NCBI RefSeq assembly: GCF_003473485.1
Contig: NC_053042.1
Location: 880,501 to 944,500, forward strand
DNA: 64,000 bases
Direction: 5' to 3'
Source: Medicago truncatula
Taxonomy: Eukaryota > Streptophyta > Magnoliopsida > Fabales > Fabaceae
A program made the translations under genes and the position numbers. Positions within the stretch are counted from its first letter, which is position 1, and each line of letters starts with the position of its first letter. Shown here piece after piece: positions 11,275-22,382 of this stretch. The notes beneath the pieces are model-generated. The model worked only from the letters and a program-made list of their open reading frames with translations, was not told where the DNA came from and searched no databases.

Positions 11275-12640
11275 TTCCACACCGGATAGGACATGGCCTG
11301 ACAATGTGTTTATACGTGGGGACAATCCTCACCTCACAAGCTGGTTTTGTGAGATTGTGTTAGGCCCAACTACGTTTTCTAAGACTTAGCCACATCAATT
11401 CTTGTAGGATCATGTTTGCACTTAAAAAATAATTATTCTATTAACCAACATCGACATATACGCAATTGGACTTTAGGTGAGAAAACCCAGACAGTGGCAA
11501 GTTAGGCGAATGTTGAAACAACCGAACGAGATAAGTTGATTCTTTATCAAGTCCACTAGTTGAGTATGCGAGTCATATGAACCTCAGACTTAGTCAAGCC
11601 TAAGTGGGTATGAACAATGATTCTCAAAACCTACATTTCATGTTTGTAGCACTACTTAAAAATAATTATTCTATTAACCAACATCGATAGATATGCAATT
11701 GGACTTTATGTGAGAAAACCCAGTCAGTGGCAAGTTAGGCGAATGTTGAAACAACCGAACGAGATAAGTTGATTCTTTATCAAGTCCACTAGTTGAGTAT
11801 GCGAGTCATATGAACCTCAGACTTAGTCAAGCCTAAGTGGGTATGAACAATGATTCTCAAAACCTACATTTCATGTTTGTAGCACTACTTAAAAATAATT
11901 ATTCTATTAACCAACATCGATAGATATGCAATTGGACTTTATGTGAGAAAACCCAGTCAGTGGCAAGTTAGGCGAATGTTGAAACAACCGAACGAGATAA
12001 GTTGATTCTTTATCAAGTCCACTAGTTGAGTATGCGAGTCATATGAACCTCAGACTTAGTCAAGCCTAAGTGGGTATGAACAATGATTCTCAAAACCTAC
12101 ATTTCATGTTTGTAGCACTACTAACCACAATGAAGGATTAGGGAAGAAGCACTTCCGTGATGGATCTGCACACCAAGGATTGTGTCAATGCACCATACTA
12201 GGAAGAGGGAATTCATAGCCTAACATGGGGTGCCGCCATCCCCTCAACAAGGTAAACTCACACACACTACCCGCGAAATCAATCGAACAAAGACTCGACA
12301 TTGTAGGTAACATTGGCTAGTATGCATATTTTTTTGCTATAAATACTCAGTTTTATACTGTAATTATACACATCCAATCAAACAAACAATGTTATTTTGT
12401 ATTTTTTTTATCTCTTTATCTTTTTGGCTATTTTTTTTATGCATTTCTTAACATAGCTAAAAAATCCAAAAACAATTGAACTTTTAACGTTCTACTGGAG
12501 AAGTTAGGGAATCCTCAACTAAGAGAAAGAGTTCCTCCCTCGATGTTAATCACTTGAAGAAAATCTAATCACAATTGAGGACATTAGTGAAACTTTAGTT
12601 AAATTCTCAATCCATGATCAAATTTTGCACGCCCAATGGA
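11275..12640 (+). mobile_element. Decayed LTR, Tat/Ogre-like, copy 1
   Basis: Bases 12150-12260 ('gatggatctgcacacc', 'ccgccatcccctcaacaagg') and 12460-12640 ('aaatccaaaaaca', 'ggagaagttaggga', 'gagttcctccct') match 14510-14660 and 14860-15020 segment by segment. The segment ends at 12622-12645 in TTTGCACGCCCAATGGAACA, which resembles a degenerate 'TGGCGCCCACCGTGGGGC' primer-binding site used by plant Tat/Ogre Gypsy elements. It therefore looks like the 3' part of an LTR followed by leader. Bases 11290-11375 carry 'acctcacaagctggttttgtgag...ttaggcccaac', a stretch common in legume LTR elements. No intact gag-pol is present. Confidence 0.6.
11414..12113 (+). repeat. 233-bp tandem repeat, three copies, inside the LTR
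   Basis: Three head-to-tail units start at about 11414, 11648 and 11881. Units 2 and 3 (11648-11880 and 11881-12113) read as identical over 233 bp. Unit 1 differs at several sites, for example 'catatacg' against 'tagatatg', and 'ttaggtg' against 'ttatgtg'. The related LTR at 14280-15020 has only one, more diverged, unit (about 14330-14510), so the tandem array is private to this copy. Confidence 0.9.
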
Positions 12641-12645
12641 ACAAT

Positions 12646-14279
12646 ACAACTTTTATCGTTGAAAAATCCAGTTCTTAAGTCAAGACTACGTTTGGCGTAT
12701 GCACCAATAGTGCATGGTACTTTGAACAAAGTTAAACCTCAAGTTGCACATGTACATATGGCGAGGTTGTCACCTAGGGCATGCCACAAGTTCCGCCTCA
12801 TGCCAACACTATGTAGGTAAACAACATGTCTTATGTCGGAGGATACGCCTACGGCCCAATACCAAGAATACAATGTCTAACTCTTGATTATCCAATATGT
12901 AGCATCTATGAGTGAATTATTCACATGCACTAAATAATACGGTAACTTACCTGTCAAGACTTGATGTATCTATACCACCCTCTGTAGGTTTGAGAACACC
13001 TAGGCTATAAGTGACTTATATTGATGAACATCCATGGATCATGAATCCACTTCATCAGTATAACATTTCATTGGTTCTGAAAAATTCAATGGAGAAACAA
13101 TGGTAATTTGAACTAAGAGCAGTTGTATCAGATTTTTTCATCTCAAGTTCAGACTCAACCATGCTTCTAACCCCACTGGCGCCAGCCAATTGCAGTCGAG
13201 GTAAGACCTACATGACCACAAAAATTGGATAAAATAGGTCACATATATGGAGGGAATTCTCAGAATCAGGCAACTTTTTCTCCATAATAGTTGAGAAATT
13301 TATGATAACCATTGTAAAAGATAAAGCAACAAGGTTTGATGCAACCATGACTCATCGGCTCAACAACATTTCTACTTATCACATGGAACGTGTATTTTGG
13401 TTCAAGCATCACATAATTAAAAAGAAAAGGTAACAAGAGTCACACTAAGGTGTGGATTCCAAAAGATTGAACATATATTCATTAGAGGATAGCCACGAGC
13501 CCAGCCATCTAGCCAATTCTACAACAAGAGAAAAAAAAAATAAAGTTGCCCATAAATCTTTCTTTAAAATCTACAAAAGTAACATCTTTTGATGTTATTG
13601 CATCTTCTCTAGGGCTTAGCTAGAACTGAAGAACCCCATAAGGAAGGGGATTCACTCAAGATAAGGATCTAGGGAATAACGTTCTTGCTCCAAAAGGTAA
13701 GCTTGCGAGATCCTCCCAAGCTAGGACTTGTTCTTCCTTCCAAGAACTCTCCAAATTCCACATCATGAGACTTTTTCTTTTATCCTGAAGAAAGAAAACA
13801 AAAATATTGGTAGCCAAGAAAGTCAGGAAAAACCAATAGGGTTGACGACTTATCTCGATAGAAGTTGGAATATAAGGCCTCGTCCCCTCCCCATATTGAA
13901 GTTTTATTTTGATTGGTGAAATGGGGCTTACTGGGAAGTACTTTTCAGCAAAAGGAGGCATGTTGTACTCACTATAAAGTTTAAAAAATGTAGGAGGAGC
14001 GAGACTCATATTTGATCAGAGGAATCAAGGGTACAAAGTTCACCTTGCTGGATCACCTGATTTAAAATAGAGTGATAAATCATCAAAAATGAAGTTTTAT
14101 GAGGTAGATAGAAAAAGTAAAAGATTTCATCAAGGAATTCAATCGAAAAAATTGAAAGATGGCTAATGATGAAAGTTTACTAGCTGAGGAAATTTTACTT
14201 GAGAGTTCAGTTTTACTTTATAAAATAATGATGACACTGTTCACACGTAACTCATGATATTTGTGTTGCATCATCTCAT
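12646..14279 (+). mobile_element. Internal region between two LTR-like copies, degenerate
   Basis: About 1.6 kb lies between the two LTR-like segments. After the primer-site-like sequence come 'caagactacgtttggcgtatgc' and an open stretch 12614-12820 without clear domains. A minus-strand open frame of 117 codons (13656-14009) has no recognisable domain. No reverse transcriptase, protease or integrase motif is visible, so this is a deleted or non-autonomous element. Confidence 0.45.
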
Positions 14280-15100
14280 CCCTAAAGGACTCTCCGATAA
14301 TCCAACATAGGGGGAATTCATTTACACTTAAAAGTAAACCCCCAACTAATGTTAGGTCAGGTGAATGCTATAACACTCGAGCGGTATAAGTTGATTCTTT
14401 CTCAATTCCACTAACTACATATATGGGTTGCATAGATATTAGACTTAGTCAAGACTAAGTGGGACTTTACTATGATGCTTAAAACACATGTTACATGTTT
14501 GTAGCACCATTAACCGCAAAAAAGATGAAGGAAGAACCATACACATGATGGAGATACACATCAAAGAATGTGTCAATAGATCACCCCGTAAAGAGGAAAC
14601 TAAGATCTGAATGTTGGGCGCCATGATCCCCTCAATGAGGGAAACTCGCACACCATCCTCAAAATTGGCTAAGTTAAGGCTAAACACTTTAGGTCACAAC
14701 GTTTGACTAGTAAACATAAGTTTTGATATAAATACTCAGTTTGTCCACCGTAACTAGACATATATATTCAAACAAACAAGATAGTTTTTTATTTTATTTT
14801 TATGATTTACCTCTCCACCCTTATCTTTTTTTTAATACATTGCTTATTGTAGCTTGAAAAATCCAAAAACAGCCATACTTAAAACTCTATTGGAGAAGTT
14901 AGGGAACCCACAACTAAGGTAGAGAGTTCCTCCCTAAGTGGTAATCGCTTGAAGAAAAGATAATCATAGTCGAGGACATCAACCAAACCTCAACTAAATT
15001 CTTGCTTCGTCAAAAAATCTGGCATGTCCGGTGGGACAATACGACCTTTTTTTACTGAGAAATTTAGTTTCCAGGTGAAGATTACGCTTAACGCAAGCGT
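14280..15100 (+). mobile_element. Decayed LTR plus primer-binding site, copy 2
   Basis: This is homologous to 11480-12710. Shared segments are 'agataagttgattctt' against 'ggtataagttgattctt', 'cttagtcaag.ctaagtggg', 'catgtttgtagcac', 'ccctcaa.gagg.aaactc.cacac' and 'aaatccaaaaaca...ttggagaagttaggga'. It ends in CTGGCATGTCCGGTGGGACA (about 15018-15037), close to the Tat/Ogre primer-binding site, and then 'caatacgacc' as in copy 1 ('caatacaact'). A primer site after both copies means this is not a simple LTR-internal-LTR unit. Confidence 0.6.
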
Positions 15101-15300
15101 TTGAGGTTTGTAAAGAGTTTCGATAGTATGAACCAATTGTCATCATTAGCAATCAAAATGTGAAGCCAACATAAATCAAACGAGCCGTAAAAAATGTTGG
15201 GATTGCCAAGATTTCTGGATGCTCCCAACGTTTCTGAGGTACAATGGTTGAAATACATAACACTCAAGTAGTAATGTCAACATCTTTCATTAGATAACAA

Positions 15301-15513
15301 ATTGAGATGGGGATACATGGCATCATGTCTCAAGTCTTTCAACAACTTGTTGACATTGGTAAACCCTTGGTTCACAATGAGGTTCAGCAAGCTAAGGAGT
15401 TGGAGGCTAGATCAGCCGATTTTTGTGACAATTCAGTCACCAATACTCCACAAAGAGTACAATTGCAATTCCTGTTTGATACTCTACTTTCACTTGCAAT
15501 TTCATATTCGTAA
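15301..15513 (+). mobile_element. Possible gag-leader fragment after LTR copy 2
   Basis: An open stretch begins MGIHGIMSQVFQQLVDIGKP and is followed by AKELEARSADFCDN. It sits ~270 bp downstream of the primer-binding-like site, where gag or ORF1 would start. I do not recognise a specific domain; the placement is the main argument. Confidence 0.3.
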
Positions 15514-16680
15514 CATTGTTACAATAATAAAACCACAAAATCTTTGTCATTAACATTCCAATACTTGATATGAATTTTATGATTGATAATCCATAATCTC
15601 TTCGCTAAAAAAAACAACTACATGATCTACATGTCATCTAAGGATTGACAAGCGATTAAGAACACTAGAATACACTTTAATATCAAGTCTTAAGCACCAA
15701 CAAACTATATACGTTCAAATGTAATTGATATTTTTTATATACAAAAAGCTCATTTATTGCGCACCATACATAAATACTATTAAATTAAAATCAATCAATT
15801 ATAACCCATAGCATAAATTGCAAACAACCAACCAACAAGCATAAAAAAAATATCAACGAGATATACTTGTAGCAATTATGAAGAAAAGGTCGCTGAAAGT
15901 GATGAAAATAGTCTTCAGTTTCATCGAACAAAGACAAGATCTAGAGAACGAGACATGTTAGAAGAACATGCAAATATACGTTTGGGGATCGTGACAAAAA
16001 TAAGGGTTCTTTTTTACGTGTGGAGCTAATTTTACTTATATAATATCAAATCCAAATTAAGTGCAGTCACATGATTCTGACAACACGTAGTCACACGCTT
16101 CTCAATCATTCAATCAACATCAACAACACTAAATTTCAAGCTCAATATTTTAAATTAATAAATATAAAAACTTATTTGAAATCTTAATCGTCCAATTTTA
16201 ATCACATAGTCGAAATGCGTGAGATACACCTAACCCTATAAAATTACAAAAGATGGGTTGAGATAACAAATACACTTATAATATAAGCCTGGGCCCATAA
16301 ATAGGATAATTATTGAAAATACGTTTTTACCCCTACTCACTCTATGCATTTACCATAACGCCACTAACAATGGAAGAAATTGCAACCTGAACTACCCAAA
16401 TTCTCATTCTTCATCTTCACCTCACTGACCCAATTTCATTCCTTTCTTCATCTCTCAATGTCTTCATTCGAACGAAATCAAACAAATTCCTCAAAAACGA
16501 TTTCAAATAGAAGCATAAATCCACGTAAATAAAAATTCAATCTTTTTTTGTTCTTTTTGCGGTGAATCGTTTGTTATACTCGTTTGAGTGAAAATCAAGA
16601 AAAGGGTTGTTGTAATTTTCCATGATCAAGAAGAAAAATACCCAATTTTCTTGAATAAGTTGTTTTGAATATTTTTGATT
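15514..16680. promoter_or_regulatory. AT-rich intergenic and upstream region of the Mpv17-family gene
   Basis: No coding sequence is recognised. The last ~350 bases (16330-16680) contain CT-rich stretches such as 'cattcctttcttcatctctcaatgtcttcattc', typical of a plant 5'UTR, before the ATG at 16681. No certain TATA box was found. Confidence 0.4.
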
Positions 16681-19600
16681 ATGTTGAAGTTGTGGAGATG
16701 GTACCAAAATTGTTTGGCTGTTCATCCTGTGAAGACACAGGTTATTAGCTCTGGATTCATTTGGGGTGCTGGTGATGTTGCTGCTCAGTATGTTACTCAC
16801 TACACTGCAAAGACACGTGGTGTTACAAATGAGGTAGTTTTTTTTTTTTTTTTTTTTGTGTGAAATGGGAGTATATTTAGATACCCTTTTGAAAAAGATT
16901 GTGTTTTTTGATAATGGGTGTGATTGTTTTTTGCATGTGGTTTTTGAATTGGTGATGGTTTTGTTTTAGTTTTGTTGTTGGAAGGTTAACCTGCATTTTG
17001 TGGTTGTTTGTGAAAGGGTTTGAGATGATACATGCAAATGTGGGTGTTTTGTTTTCTTGTTACCTTTACAATGTGATTTTGTTTTTGAGTTAGGTTAATG
17101 AGTGATGGTGGTCAGTGTTTTCATGTGCCATTTTTGTTGGTGTAGCAGATTTTTGAGATTGAGGTTTTCATGTGTCTGGTATTCGAGATGTGTTACTGTC
17201 TGACACGACACGACCCCATCACACGTGACTACTTTCAATTTTGTCATTTTTTCAAATTATTACTAGTGTCAACGTGTCTATGTCGTTTCAGGTCTGTGTC
17301 AGTGCTTATAGGTCATAGAGACTGATTACACTACATATACTTTGGGTTTGTTTGGTTGAAAGACAGGGAGGAGAGTTATGTTGATGGAGGGGGGGGGGGA
17401 GGAAATGGCAGGGAGAGATTTAACGAGATACCTTGTTTAGTTGAAGGGAGGGATTTTAATGGAGGAGAATTGCTAATTTTCACTCTAAACCCTTATATGT
17501 TATGACATTCATGTGATTTTAGTGAAAGGTTAGTTTAGTCAAAGAAATGTTATTCTAGTATTCGTTTAGGGTATGTTTCGTGGAACATAGAGAATGGAAG
17601 GGAATGAGTGATCATGGAACAGAAAGGAAAGATGTATCAATGAAGGAAAAGAAATCCTTGAACTCCCAACCCCGAAATTTGAAAAGACGAAAATTTGGGG
17701 TTGTAAATGCCAAGGATAGGTCTTGGATGTTTCCGTTGTTGTTTTATTCCTTTAAAAGATATCCTAGATACTGATTTTATGTCGTCATTCAAATAATTGC
17801 CATCTGTCGAAACTCCAAACACACCGTTTTGCACTTGAATCGTAGAAAGAAAAGAACGGTAAATTAAAGGTAAATATGGTAATGAAGGGGTTTCAAATTG
17901 TATGGGTGGGTAATTCTGTTATGATTACAAAAGTTGCAGAAATTTGTGAGCAATTGCTTCCGATACAGCCATAATTGCAGCTGCAATGCAGTTTTGGAAA
18001 CATATCATTAGTTTGTATTTGGACCATAGACAGAGGGGCTATGGAAATCAAACACAATTGATACTTATTGTAGTTCGCATATGTAATACTTAAATGTCAG
18101 CATAAAATCCAATTCACTTTGCTGAATGTCGAATCAGGAGTCCCGTTGAATTGCATGATATGAATTCCGCTGTGGATGCAACCAAGAAACAGGTTAAGTT
18201 GCAAAACCCGGTTTCTAGAAGACCTGCTCGGGTTGTTTCCGGTTTTACTTTTTCTTTCTTAAATGGTGCATAAGCAGCCAAAATCAAGCCTTCTGAATAA
18301 CCCAAGTCAGATGCACAAACAAACAACCCTAGCACAATTTTTTTTTTTTTTTTTTTTGCTCTTCCTTCTAAATGCGTTTTTTTTCCTTTCTAATTCCTTA
18401 TTCCTGTATAGTTCTTCCTGCCCTCTCTTCTCCGCTGTTTATCCATGATTTTTGGAACCCTTTATCTTGTTTGAAGACAATGCTTTCACTTTGGTCTCCA
18501 GACCTCACACTCTCTTTCTGCTTGCTGCTCTGTCGTGTTATTGTTGATCTCTATTTGATTTATGCGACATTCATGGTAAGATTCAATTACAATTCGGTAA
18601 ATAGGTTTTCCGATTCACAATTGGAATCACAATATGATAACCTTGATGCTATGGATTTAACTTGTGGCAGCACTGTGATACCGAAATAGGAGGAAATTGC
18701 AGGACAATGCAGCCAATATGGGCCACAATTGTTCTTTAAAATACTCAATGCTCTTTAACTTTTGGGTGTTGTAAAATTGTATAGAAACATTCGATTTATT
18801 TTTTGGTGACTACACTGAGAAATTTCACTTTTTCATTTCTCCAAACATAGTGAAACACGGAAAATAAATTTCACTGTTTTTTCTGGCTTTAGTGAAGCTG
18901 CAAAGGACATGTTTTTAGCAGATGATATATCAGCAATATTTCAGAAATGCAACTGATCACTATTATTTAAAATAAAATCCTCAATAGTGGATTAACATGT
19001 TGTGTCTTTGCTGTTTACATATATAGACGCTTTTTTAGTTTGCATATTAGTATATGATGATGTGCCATTTTACTCTTGGTAAGAACACCCATCTAATAAT
19101 CTTATTTTTCTTGTTTAATAACAGTCTCACTCACAGGATGACAAAAAAGAATTCAAGATCAACTGGAAACGGGTGTCTACAACTAGCTTGTTTGGATTAG
19201 CATTCGTTGGCCCTGTTGGTCACTACTGGTAAAAAACATAGCCTTTTTTAAATTATACTGGCTTGTTATTCGTTAGGGCTGTTATTGTGGAAGGTTTTTT
19301 TCTTTCCTGATTTTCAGATCCTGAATCAGCATTAGTTTTCCTGGATGGCTTTGAAAAGTTTTGAAGTTGGTTCAGAAATGAAGTAGTGATTTTTATTCTT
19401 GTTATACCTTTTTTAGTCTCATTATTAGAAGTTATAATTCAATGAATCCACCCTGTAAAATGGTGTTCAAAGTAACAGCTGTGTCTTGATACCCTGTAAA
19501 ATAATGATGGCTAGGTTTTTTCAATGAATTCACCCTAATGTATTAAAGGAAGTCCTCATTCTTGAACTTACACTCACCCACTTACCATTCTCAGTCTCAC

Positions 19601-20605
19601 TCTCACAATAGTTCATGTTGCATCTCTTATTTTTAATTTTTCTCTTCCTTTATCAAATTCAAATGCATATGATTGGATATCCGAAAATAACAAGCTTAAA
19701 TTAAATCAGTAATAATCATGGGTTTGTTTATTAGAAATTCTATATAGCACCGACACTTCAAATTGAACACATGTTTATTATGAGATATGACCTGAAAATC
19801 ACTTTATAGTTGGGAGACATCCCTCACAATACAAGCCGGTTTTGTCAGGGTTGAGCTAGGCCCAAGCCAAAATTTAAAAATGTGCACATTACATGCGTAG
19901 CTTGGCATTTAAGGCCTGATCAGTAGCATTATAGCGGTATGGCTTTCTAAACAGATAACCGCCATTTTCCGCCATCTTCGATTGACAACACTGCAGCCAA
20001 CGACTTTGATCTTTAATTTTGGGCTCTAGATCTAGCAGCTGTTCCATTACTCATTAAAATATTTTGGGCTCTAGATCTTTTATATGCATGTTTTTGTATC
20101 TACTAGAATGTTTGTTCTTCGTTCTGGGGAGAGAGATGTTATCAAGTACTATTTACTCTGTAATCAAACAAATCAACTTGCCAATTCTCCTTGTTCTAAT
20201 TATGTTAATCATTATAGGTATGAAGGTCTGGACAAGTTTATAAGACATAGACTCTTGCTTAAACCCAATTCCTTCCGCTTTGTTGCTGCCAAAGTTGGCG
20301 CCGATGGCTTTCTCTTTGGACCATTGGATTTACTTGTGTTTTTCACTTACATGGGTTTTTCTACTGGAAAGAGTGTTCCTCAAATAAAAGAGGATGTGAA
20401 GAGAGACTTTCTCCCAGCTTTGATTTTAGAAGGAGGCATATGGCCAGTTGTTCAAGTTGCAAATTTTCGGTATGTACCTGTAAGGTATCAGCTCCTTTAT
20501 GTGAACTTCTTCTGCTTGTTGGATAGCTGCTTCTTGTCTTGGGTTGAGCAACAACAGGACGCTCCGTGGAAAGAATGGGTGAAGTCGTTTCTACCTCTGA
20601 AGTAA
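16681..20605 (+). CDS. Mpv17/PMP22-family membrane protein
   Basis: Three exons are proposed: 16681-16833, 19125-19228 and 20218-20605, which give 214 residues in phase. The N-terminus MLKLWRWYQNCLAVHPVKTQ is the family's hallmark first helix; GFIWGAGDVAAQ, VGPVGHYWYEGLDK, VAAKVGADGFLFGP, ALILEGGIWPVVQVANFRYV and the closing SWVEQQ motif follow. Four hydrophobic segments are expected. Mpv17, Sym1 and PMP22 are small proteins of the mitochondrial inner membrane or peroxisomal membrane; yeast and mouse members form or influence channels. The exact location of this plant member cannot be read from sequence. A second acceptor at 19136 (tcacag) is in frame and would remove four residues (SHSQ). 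Introns are 2.3 kb and 1.0 kb and hold MITE debris and two poly-T runs (16838-16858, 18338-18358). The reading frame is intact. The gene converges on the PPR gene at 22.4 kb. Confidence 0.92.
17175..17335. repeat. Dispersed 'accgacac' foldback repeat, copy 2 (Mpv17 intron 1)
   Basis: The arms 'gtctgacacgacac' and 'gtctgtgtcagtgctta' are partly complementary and match the family seen at 2715-2885 and 23790-24005. Nearby 17340-17480 and 17570-17830 look like other decayed MITEs ('gggtttgtttggttgaaag', 'ggtatgtttcgtggaac...ctccaaacacacc'). Confidence 0.45.
19798..19872 (+). repeat. Legume LTR fragment in Mpv17 intron 2
   Basis: The string 'ccctcacaatacaagccggttttgtcagggttgagctaggcccaagcc' matches, with changes, the segment at 11310-11375 ('cctcacctcacaagctggttttgtgag...ttaggcccaac'). 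It is a short relic of an LTR-retrotransposon type common in legumes. It lies in an intron and does not touch coding sequence. Confidence 0.5.
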
Positions 20606-21725
20606 CCGTGTTGTCAAGTTTGATAAGTGCTTTAAAATCTCTCAATCGAGCCTTTCCCGTGAAGTTCATTTCTGAGAACAAGTGACTAGATTAGATTGCG
20701 TATAATCAAGTGACTAGATTGTACGACTTTCGGAATTTTAATTCTGGAAGTGATGAAATTTCTTTATCATATGATGTGATTAATGATTTCATCTTAAATA
20801 CAAGTTGACACATATTCCATGGAATAAATCAAAGTCACATTTGCTAATTACTCTCTAGACTTTACTCTGTGGACATCCTAGTTTTACCAAATATTTTTGC
20901 TTGATTTGTAATGTTTTTTATCTAATCATTTTTACCTTATAGAATTTTACTTGATGTAGTCTCTGTATGTATAAGACATGAATTATTAGGTGCTTGATTT
21001 TGGTTCTATATTGCTCTCTAGAATAATGCATTTGCTTCTTTCATTTCTGTTGGGGAGCTCTGCTACTTTTTTCGAGCAAGAGACTACATTTTTTTCCAGG
21101 GTTTTCATGATGATAGATAATATTGACGAAAGTTTTTTTGTTGCTCAAAATCATCACATGAAGAAATATTGATAGAATCATACTTATGGCACAGAAAAAT
21201 ACTATCAATTTTCCCCCTTCTTTACATAACTGCTAAGACTCTCCTTCTCTTTTCAGATCATTTATTTTCTTCCGTTTTGATCTATAACAAACTAGTTGTT
21301 TTTCAACTATTCTCAACAAATTTAACCTTTTCATTTTGTTCTCTGACCTATTTAGTTGAACAATCTTAAGTTTATGAAAGGTGTTAGATAATATGTCAAA
21401 CTATCGGTCTTTGTCATCTCTATCATCTATGGTGACATTTCATCTTAACTTTCCGCAATTGTATGCATGTGATATGGACAAAGTTGATTATTTTTTCCCA
21501 ACCGTCAAACCTGATTTTACTAAGAATGAAGCTTTTGAGTTATTTTGAATAAAATTGATTTTGTTCATAATCAAGTGATTAAAAAAATGTATTGGGATGA
21601 AATTTGCTTCTTAAAACATTCAAACATAAATCACTTATTTCAAAATCAATTGCAACCAATCAATTTACAAAATCAGTTAATTCAAAAGCATACTTGTCAG
21701 ACATGGATCTAAACTAAAAAAATAA
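20606..21725. other. Intergenic, 3' side of the Mpv17-family gene
   Basis: The first few hundred bases are probably the 3'UTR. The rest is AT-rich, with no coding region or recognisable element. Confidence 0.4.
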
Positions 21726-22020
21726 GGCTTAATTGCACTTTTGGACCCCTATCTTTCCAAAAGTTGCGGTTATAGCCCCCTAACTAATTTAAATACAAAA
21801 CATCCCCCTATGTTTTGATTCTTTGGCAGTTTTGGACCCCCAGTCCATTAGTGAGGTGCCATGTGTATTATTTAGGGGGCCACATGGCACCTTACTAATG
21901 GACTGGGGGTCCAAAACTGCCAAAAAATCAAAACATAGGGGGCTCTTTTGTATTTAAATTAGTTAGGGGACCATAACCGCAACTTTTGGAAAGATAGGGA
22001 TCCAAAAGTGCAATTAAGCC
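21726..22020. mobile_element. Mutator-type MITE, full-length foldback with 9-bp target duplication
   Basis: The 295-bp element is a near-perfect inverted repeat along its whole length. It starts GGCTTAATTGCACTTTTGGA and ends with the complement, TCCAAAAGTGCAATTAAGCC. The arms meet around a short centre near 21865-21880 ('gtgccatgtg ... cacatggcac'). The flanks carry identical 9-bp duplications, AAAAAATAA at 21717-21725 and 22021-22029. A 9-bp duplication is the signature of Mutator-like transposases. There is no coding capacity. The high arm similarity and perfect duplication suggest fairly recent insertion. The AT-rich nature of the duplication lowers certainty slightly. Confidence 0.9.
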
Positions 22021-22029
22021 AAAAAATAA

Positions 22030-22382
22030 TTGCAAGCACAATTCTACACCAACTCCATCAACCTTGATATTGGCAGCTAAACTGTCTTCTTCAGCAACCC
22101 ACACCAAGGAAAGTGAGTGATTTGTGATATAGATGATCATGGCAGAACATATCTAACATAAAAAGTTAATTTAAGTGATCCAAGTTTTAGTGTATCGCAA
22201 GAATAGGTTTCAACAATGGTAATCCAGCAATTGACAGTTAATAATAATATATAGGAATGTTGAAACAAATCAAACAAAGCAAGTTCGAACAGCCTAAGTA
22301 TACTAGTTTTTGTTGGTTAGATTATAAAAATTACAATGTTGAGATTCATAAGATGACCTGATAATCCTGCTATCCAGAAAAC
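22030..22382. other. 3' flank of the second PPR gene
   Basis: This spacer follows the PPR stop codon (which is at 22383-22385 on the minus strand) and probably contains its 3'UTR. Nothing else is recognised. Confidence 0.35.

Noticed and set aside
13656..14009. 117-codon minus-strand open frame
   Set aside because: It lies between two LTR copies and shows no recognisable domain; kept only as part of the decayed element.
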